Shown piece by piece: positions 33,708-38,050 of a stretch of DNA of 38,050 bases (positions are counted from its first letter, which is position 1; every line of letters starts with the position of its first letter). The stretch is from an uncultured Prevotella sp. (lineage in GTDB: Bacteria > Bacteroidota > Bacteroidia > Bacteroidales > Bacteroidaceae). The notes beneath the pieces were generated by a model that was not told the origin of the DNA, did not search any database, and saw only the letters and a program-made list of their open reading frames with translations. The position numbers were made by a program, and so were the translations under genes. The stretch is from NCBI GenBank assembly GCA_947302435.1, contig CAMYVQ010000001.1, positions 1 through 38,050 on the forward strand, read 5' to 3'.

Positions 33708-35192
33708 CTAAAGCTTCCATATTTTATTAAAAATACTGCACCATTCAGGAATATCTCCGTACATATTCAATCCTAAATACCAGACACCACGTTTTTGGTT
33801 GTTTTCAATCATTGAGAGCGTGTCAGCCGACGGTTGGGGGATTCTAAAATCACTAATTAATAATACGTCTGCATTCGTGTAGTTTCGAGAAGTATTTAGC
33901 AAATTATTCACCTCGGACAATAGTTCTGTAACATCAGTCCCTCCATACAATTCCGGCAAGGACAGTCCTTTCTGACATCGCCCGAAACTATTTGCCCGCT
34001 GTTTCCTCCGTTCTTCTGTAAGGTCAACAGTGACAATGTTAACAGAGAAAGAGATTAAAATACATTTTTTCTTCTTTTTTTCTGCAAGAAAAGCCAAATA
34101 CGTAATGAGGTCGTGAATATGACCCATATAGTAACTCATGGAATTTGAAGTGTCAATACAAATAATCATTGGTCCTTTTGAGATTGCAGAATCACTGCCT
34201 ATTTGTTGTGGTGAGTGTCCCATTTTTGATTGATGATTGAAAACTTGTAGATTACCAGTGAGATACTTCTTTAGGAATATTGTTTCTAACTGGGAATCAG
34301 AAAACAAAGCCATTTCCGCTGGCATAATGGAATGTAACTGTTTCCCAATAGTTATGCCTACAATGTCACTTCCAGAGGAATGGTTTACAATGATTTCTCC
34401 ATCTTTGGACAAATTCAACTTTCGTTTTCCAAATTCATTGGTGCTTCTTCCCATGAAACTCAATATCTCATCAATGACAGGGTTTTTATGTGCGGATTTA
34501 TACAGCAACACGGCTTGTCTTGCTTCTTTCGCCGTCCATCCGCCATTATATATTTTCATAGCATCACCTATTTCCTCCTCGCTCATCTTGTAGTATTCTG
34601 AAATACTTCTAAGGACTTCTACATCGTTTTGATATTTCATGTCAATTGGTCTTGACTTTAACTCTATTTGCTCTTTGATCCTCTTTTCTGCCCTATTACG
34701 CAATGACTTCTGTACGTCATTTGTCAGTCTCTCCCAATTAGCATCGTCACCAAGGTTTTTGTATTCTTCCATCTCAAACCCGTCATCTCCAAGTTCTTGT
34801 TCAAGACGAGTCAGGAGTGCATTACCGTATGTTTCTCTCTTTTGTAGTGACCAATCTGTCATTTTTTCTGCCTGTTCCCACTGGCTCAAATGAGCAGACC
34901 TTTCGAATTTCTCAAATTTCAAAATCTCAAAAATGAATTGTCCCATGACGTTTCGGTAAGCCTCTCGACAAATATTGCTTGACAAGATTTGTAGCCGTAA
35001 CAATGGATTGCTGGCATGTCCACGAATATAATTGAGCAAGGGATCCTCGTATTGTTTAAATGGCTCATCGCTATCCAAGTCTATGTCAGCAGGGGGAACC
35101 TCTCCTGTTTCACAGAAAATATCAATGAAGCGCATATAGTAATCAAAATCAAGGAGTGAGTAGCCAAAAGGCTTCGCATTATTCATATTCAT
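33708..35192 (-). CDS. vWA-domain protein (ViaA-like)
   Basis: A 494-residue protein. Residues 1-300 are mostly helical with charged repeats; residues about 330-490 are a vWA domain with a complete MIDAS: IDTSNSMS (DxSxS), GGTDVTELL and ISDFRIP. It resembles ViaA, the partner of RavA. The start overlaps the MoxR gene by 14 nt, strong evidence of coupling; ATG at 35186 is an alternative. Proteins of this type act with a MoxR ATPase as a chaperone/remodelling pair. Its substrate here is unknown. Confidence 0.88.
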   Translation of the reverse strand: MNMNNAKPFGYSLLDFDYYMRFIDIFCETGEVPPADIDLDSDEPFKQYEDPLLNYIRGHASNPLLRLQILSSNICREAYRNVMGQFIFEILKFEKFERSAHLSQWEQAEKMTDWSLQKRETYGNALLTRLEQELGDDGFEMEEYKNLGDDANWERLTNDVQKSLRNRAEKRIKEQIELKSRPIDMKYQNDVEVLRSISEYYKMSEEEIGDAMKIYNGGWTAKEARQAVLLYKSAHKNPVIDEILSFMGRSTNEFGKRKLNLSKDGEIIVNHSSGSDIVGITIGKQLHSIMPAEMALFSDSQLETIFLKKYLTGNLQVFNHQSKMGHSPQQIGSDSAISKGPMIICIDTSNSMSYYMGHIHDLITYLAFLAEKKKKKCILISFSVNIVTVDLTEERRKQRANSFGRCQKGLSLPELYGGTDVTELLSEVNNLLNTSRNYTNADVLLISDFRIPQPSADTLSMIENNQKRGVWYLGLNMYGDIPEWCSIFNKIWKL

Positions 35193-36750
35193 CCAGTTTT
35201 TGCATTTCCATTCTAAGTTTCGAAATTTCTTTGTTAAGAATCTTTATATAGTTGTCTGCCTCGCTTATATCCTCTGGCGACAGGAAGGCGGACGAGTCAA
35301 ATTGCTTCCGTAACAAACTGATACCATCACAAATATCTTCTATTTTACAGTAGAAATCATCATATTGTTTAATAGGAACTTCTGGGAGTTTTTGCTTTTC
35401 ACCCTCCATGAGTTTTTCAATTTCAAATTGCATACCATTTATATATATGTGGTTCTTGTCACGTTCTAAATACACATGTCTCCAGCCTTCAGGAAGAGAG
35501 TCGTCACCTATAGCAGCCTCCTCCATTGACCCTGTCGGGTTTAAAGAGTGTAGGATGGTTCTTTTATTGTCTGTTGGGTCTGGATGACTTAACCCTTGCG
35601 CCTGATTTATTCCACCTCCTTGTCTTTGGAACGGGAGCTGTTGATAATCTGATACTTGTATATAGGTGTTTCCTGTGTCATGGTCGCAAACATGATAATA
35701 CATCAGATCGAATATTTTCTTGTCCCTATCTATATTGTCGCGTGCAACTTCGTTAGCGGCTTTTCTGACAAGTTGACGGTGTATTACTTCTTTCATGGAT
35801 GCTTTTATTTCGCCAATGGCTTTCAAAATGCCGCTAAAGATGGACCTGACAACCACTTTCCTAATTGGAGCAATCTCGTCCAGTTCTCCCCAAAGCAAAT
35901 GCTTCAGAAGCATAAGGTCAACTGGTACGACTTCCTTCCTGTCCTGCATAAACGCAGCAGTCCTTAACAGACGAACTATTTTTTTCCAGCGTCTGTCACT
36001 TATATATATGTTTCTGTGTTCAACGTTTTCCTCCGTAGGGTCAGAAATAGCTACATTCTTAATTGTCTGACGGATTTCATATAGAACATCCAGTATATTT
36101 TCAGGAATGCGGACTTCACGTATCGCTTTTTGATATTGAGAATATTCCTCCGCTGTAATCCCATTTATGCAGCGTCCATCCTGAGTTTCATCAGCCATAA
36201 GCATTTCCTTGAACAGTTCTTTGTCCTTAATGGGATTGCATATTATTCTTATCGTGAACCTGTCCCAAAGTGCTTCAAGTCCTTCATTCTCAGCAGGAAG
36301 TTCATTGCTCGCAGCAATAAGTAGTTTCATGGGAATCTTTATTTTGTGATTGCCATTGATAAATGTTTTTTCATTGATGGCAGTCAATAGCGTATTCTGG
36401 ATAGCAGGACCCGCTTTCCATATTTCATCAAGGAATACTATGTCTGCCGATGGAAGATACCCCTCTATCACTCGTTCATACACATCATCTGTCTTTAGAC
36501 GGCTGATACTGACTGGACCGAAAACCTCATCAGGGGTGGAGAACCTTGACATGAGATATTCAAAGCACGAAGCACCTACAAAGGCTTCATTCAACCTGCG
36601 AGCCACCATTGATTTTGCAATACCAGGAGGGCCTAATAAGACTATGTTTTCTCCGGCTATTGCAGCAAGTAGGCCTAGTCTAATCTCTAACTCTTTTTCA
36701 TATAGATTATAAGAAAGATCTTGGATGAGTTTTTCAAATCTCTGCTTCAT
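35179..36750 (-). CDS. MoxR/RavA-like AAA+ ATPase
   Basis: A 523-residue ATPase of the MoxR branch. Walker A is GPPGIAKS (about 40-47), Walker B IVFLDEIWKAG, sensor motif LIAASNELP, and arginine-finger region ALWDRFTIRI. The family acts as a chaperone with vWA proteins to assemble or activate metal centres or membrane complexes. The ATG at 36750 is supported by the promoter box at 36785-36777; upstream codons from 36843 lie outside it. The C-terminal 180 residues are charged and coiled-coil-like. Confidence 0.9.
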   Translation of the reverse strand: MKQRFEKLIQDLSYNLYEKELEIRLGLLAAIAGENIVLLGPPGIAKSMVARRLNEAFVGASCFEYLMSRFSTPDEVFGPVSISRLKTDDVYERVIEGYLPSADIVFLDEIWKAGPAIQNTLLTAINEKTFINGNHKIKIPMKLLIAASNELPAENEGLEALWDRFTIRIICNPIKDKELFKEMLMADETQDGRCINGITAEEYSQYQKAIREVRIPENILDVLYEIRQTIKNVAISDPTEENVEHRNIYISDRRWKKIVRLLRTAAFMQDRKEVVPVDLMLLKHLLWGELDEIAPIRKVVVRSIFSGILKAIGEIKASMKEVIHRQLVRKAANEVARDNIDRDKKIFDLMYYHVCDHDTGNTYIQVSDYQQLPFQRQGGGINQAQGLSHPDPTDNKRTILHSLNPTGSMEEAAIGDDSLPEGWRHVYLERDKNHIYINGMQFEIEKLMEGEKQKLPEVPIKQYDDFYCKIEDICDGISLLRKQFDSSAFLSPEDISEADNYIKILNKEISKLRMEMQKLDEYE

Positions 36751-36776
36751 ATTTTTATTACAAGTTTTTTGTGCTT

Positions 36777-36785
36777 GCAAAATTA
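36777..36785 (-). promoter_or_regulatory. -7 promoter box for the MoxR-vWA unit
   Basis: TAATTTTGC on the minus strand at 36785-36777 fits TAnnTTTGC; expected start near 36770, 20 nt before the ATG. No TTTG lies at the right distance. Confidence 0.5.
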
Positions 36786-37230
36786 CATCTGTTTCATTAT
36801 TCTCGGCTATAAGCGTAATATATATAAAGGTGAGACAACTCACTTTTCATTTGATTTCGTACAATCCTACGAAATACATCACATAATCACAGACCACGCC
36901 AACAATGGTCTACTGAAAAATGTACGGTTCACAAGATTTTTGCCAATTTTGCATCAAAAACAAGCACAATATGTTAAAATACAGTCAGTGAAACATTAAA
37001 ATGCAGTCCGTGATATGAGAAAAGTAGTTGTACGCTTGGTTCTTTCCCCGGAATTCATTATTTTTGCTAATGCAAATTTTGATGACAGGGGATTCTACAT
37101 CCTACGATTCATGTTGCACGACAGGCTGACAAGCTTTGACCTGGCTAAATCTGGAAAATTTACATCAGGTGTCAAAACGAGTTTAGTCAAGCTGGTCTTG
37201 TACCTTCTACGGAGGGCACGGACTGCTTAC
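36786..37230. other. Long intergenic stretch with a 22-nt direct repeat
   Basis: No credible gene is seen. Frames at 36721-36999 and 37015-37305 lack recognisable pattern and a promoter. The only structure is the direct repeat at 36974-37013. Confidence 0.4.
36974..37013. repeat. Two imperfect 18-base direct repeats, 22-nt period
   Basis: TTAAAATACAGTCAGTGA (36974-36991) and TTAAAATGCAGTCCGTGA (36996-37013) match at 16 of 18 bases and start 22 bases apart. Two helical turns of period suits a regulator binding site, or a small iteron. Confidence 0.7.
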
Positions 37231-37238
37231 TATATTTG
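37231..37238 (+). promoter_or_regulatory. Possible -7 box for the small plus-strand genes
   Basis: TATATTTG at 37231-37238 fits TAnnTTTG and would give a leader of about 100 nt. No -33 TTTG is seen, so this is weak. Confidence 0.35.
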
Positions 37239-37343
37239 TGACACCGGGTATTCCAGAACCTTGCCAGACAGATGTAGGAGAAGTGAGGACGCGCTCTCTT
37301 TCTAATATAGAGAATACCAATAACGAATAAAATTATTATAACT

Positions 37344-37565
37344 ATGCCACTATTTAGAATTACAGTAAAATCGAGAGTAAACACGAACGGCATCCGATTG
37401 GAGCCAGGTATGAGTGTTGACGTAGTAACACAATCTTTCAGCGACCCCGTTCATACGAATGGCGGTCAGAATGTAGCCGATGCTTTCATGCGTATCTACG
37501 GAGTGGATATAAAGAAGGCTGGAGCTTTGAATGGAGTTTATTTAAAGGTTGACAGGATAGGTTAA
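37344..37565 (+). CDS. Small conserved protein (DUF6140-like)
   Basis: A 73-residue protein. The pattern MPLFRITVKSRVNTNGIRLEPGM, with VNTNG, then GGQNVADAFMRIYGVDIKKAG near the end, resembles the DUF6140 family of small Bacteroidetes proteins, as I recall it. No function is known to me. It begins a plus-strand row with a membrane protein 13 nt on. Confidence 0.75.
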   Translation: MPLFRITVKSRVNTNGIRLEPGMSVDVVTQSFSDPVHTNGGQNVADAFMRIYGVDIKKAGALNGVYLKVDRIG

Positions 37566-37578
37566 AGGAGATAATCAC

Positions 37579-37953
37579 ATGTTTGAAGGTTATATAGCAG
37601 GCAAATTTGCTAATAAGATGTTTGAAAAGCAAGTTTTTCAAACTGTCAAGACTCATGCTTTGGTTGGAGCCCTACTAATGATGATTCCAGATTTTGGATT
37701 TGGAACAATAATTTTTATTGGTGTGCTCTGGCACATGTACTCCAGCATCTGCGACAAAGTGGGCATATCCTTTGCTCGGCATTTCTGGGAGTTGGTTGGA
37801 TTGGGTATTGTCGTTAATATTGTCATCGCATTAGTCATTGATATTGTTTTTACGGTTCTCTTCTTTCTCGAAGGATTCATCATATATTTCCAATTCTATT
37901 TGTCTGGAAAGATGTTCGTAGAAAGTCTCAAGCAATTGGATATCAAGAAATGA
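37579..37953 (+). CDS. Small membrane protein of unknown function
   Basis: A 124-residue protein with two to three hydrophobic stretches (about 27-55, 71-93, 97-111), rich in Ile, Val and Phe. The N-terminus (MFEGYIAGKFANKMFEKQ) looks amphipathic. No family recognised. Its stop overlaps a possible next ATG by the four bases ATGA at 37950. Confidence 0.65.
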   Translation: MFEGYIAGKFANKMFEKQVFQTVKTHALVGALLMMIPDFGFGTIIFIGVLWHMYSSICDKVGISFARHFWELVGLGIVVNIVIALVIDIVFTVLFFLEGFIIYFQFYLSGKMFVESLKQLDIKK

Positions 37954-38002
37954 CTGGAGAAAATTTTTATATGCAACTAATAATAACATTTATTCTACTA
38001 TT

Positions 38003-38050
38003 ATGGATATCGACGGAAAGCTTCTTAAAGCATCCATTAAACTTGTCCAA
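38003..38050 (+). CDS. 5' fragment of a further gene (cut by window end)
   Basis: An open frame starting at ATG 38003 reads MDIDGKLLKASIKLVQ up to the last base, an ordinary protein-like start. The other candidate is ATG at 37950, overlapping the previous stop (ATGA) and reading MTGENFYMQLIITFILL. Only the next sequence can tell which is used. Confidence 0.4.
   Translation, partial: MDIDGKLLKASIKLVQ

Noticed and set aside
36721..36999. Plus-strand frame of 92 codons over the MoxR start and promoter
   Set aside because: It overlaps the MoxR start on the other strand, has no recognisable pattern and no promoter.
37015..37305. Plus-strand frame of 96 codons
   Set aside because: No family pattern and no promoter of its own; a promoter-like box lies inside it. 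A real gene is possible but not supported.
37187..37393. Minus-strand frame with a hydrophobic stretch
   Set aside because: It overlaps the start of the DUF6140-like gene and its composition fits chance.
1..38050. CRISPR array or insertion sequence
   Set aside because: No regularly spaced direct repeats and no transposase gene were found in the window.

Overview
The window looks like chromosome from a Bacteroidales bacterium, most likely a Prevotella/Segatella-type member of the Prevotellaceae. Three things point there: many promoters fit the Bacteroidetes pattern (TTTG, about 20 nt, TAnnTTTG); there is a type IX secretion component (PorQ) and a secreted peptidase with a likely type IX sorting tail; and C10-type cysteine peptidase and lipoprotein signals fit the group. 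No database search was possible, so the genus is inference.

Layout. (1) 1-430: a VapC-like PIN toxin and perhaps the last codons of its antitoxin. (2) 433-14564, minus strand: a compact 12-gene operon read from a consensus promoter at 14564-14532 through a strongly structured leader or ncRNA (about 14526-14276). In order it encodes a vWA lipoprotein, a 3-TM protein, a tubulin/FtsZ-like GTPase, a 1127-residue actin/Hsp70-fold protein, a lipoprotein/TM coiled-coil protein, an ExbB/MotA-like channel, a MotB/OmpA-like protein, three lipoprotein hydrolases (trypsin-like, alpha/beta-hydrolase, NucA-type nuclease), a small Ada-like zinc protein and a DUF6804-like membrane protein. This is the best candidate for an undescribed system: a proton-driven envelope machine with two cytoskeletal NTPases and surface or periplasmic hydrolases. 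(3) 14565-16800: a decayed zone with a short promoter/17-codon ORF/terminator unit, a possible RNase-toxin-like gene, a duplicated and internally deleted MGMT-like gene, and remnants of WYL and DUF4143 proteins.

(4) 16834-32287: less AT-rich, mostly core genes: a macro-like protein, an SDR oxidoreductase, ispH, a subtilisin-like protease, a Zn/Cd P-type ATPase with twin operators, a UvrD-like helicase with an inserted exonuclease, tRNA-Ser(GGA), a C10 peptidase, TatD, a polyprenyl synthase, a TonB-like protein, porQ and cmk. (5) 32274-36785, minus strand: a MoxR AAA+ ATPase overlapping a vWA protein, followed by an unknown protein with its own consensus promoter. (6) 36974-38050: repeats and three small plus-strand genes, the last cut by the window end.

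How it may work together: the core block covers ordinary metabolism, secretion and metal export. The two AT-rich blocks resemble accessory systems, both with vWA proteins paired with NTPases. In the large operon the MotA/MotB-like pair would supply proton-driven work across the envelope, the tubulin-like and actin-like proteins would act on the cytoplasmic side, and the lipoprotein protease, esterase and nuclease would act outside the inner membrane. That functional model is inference from gene content and order only.
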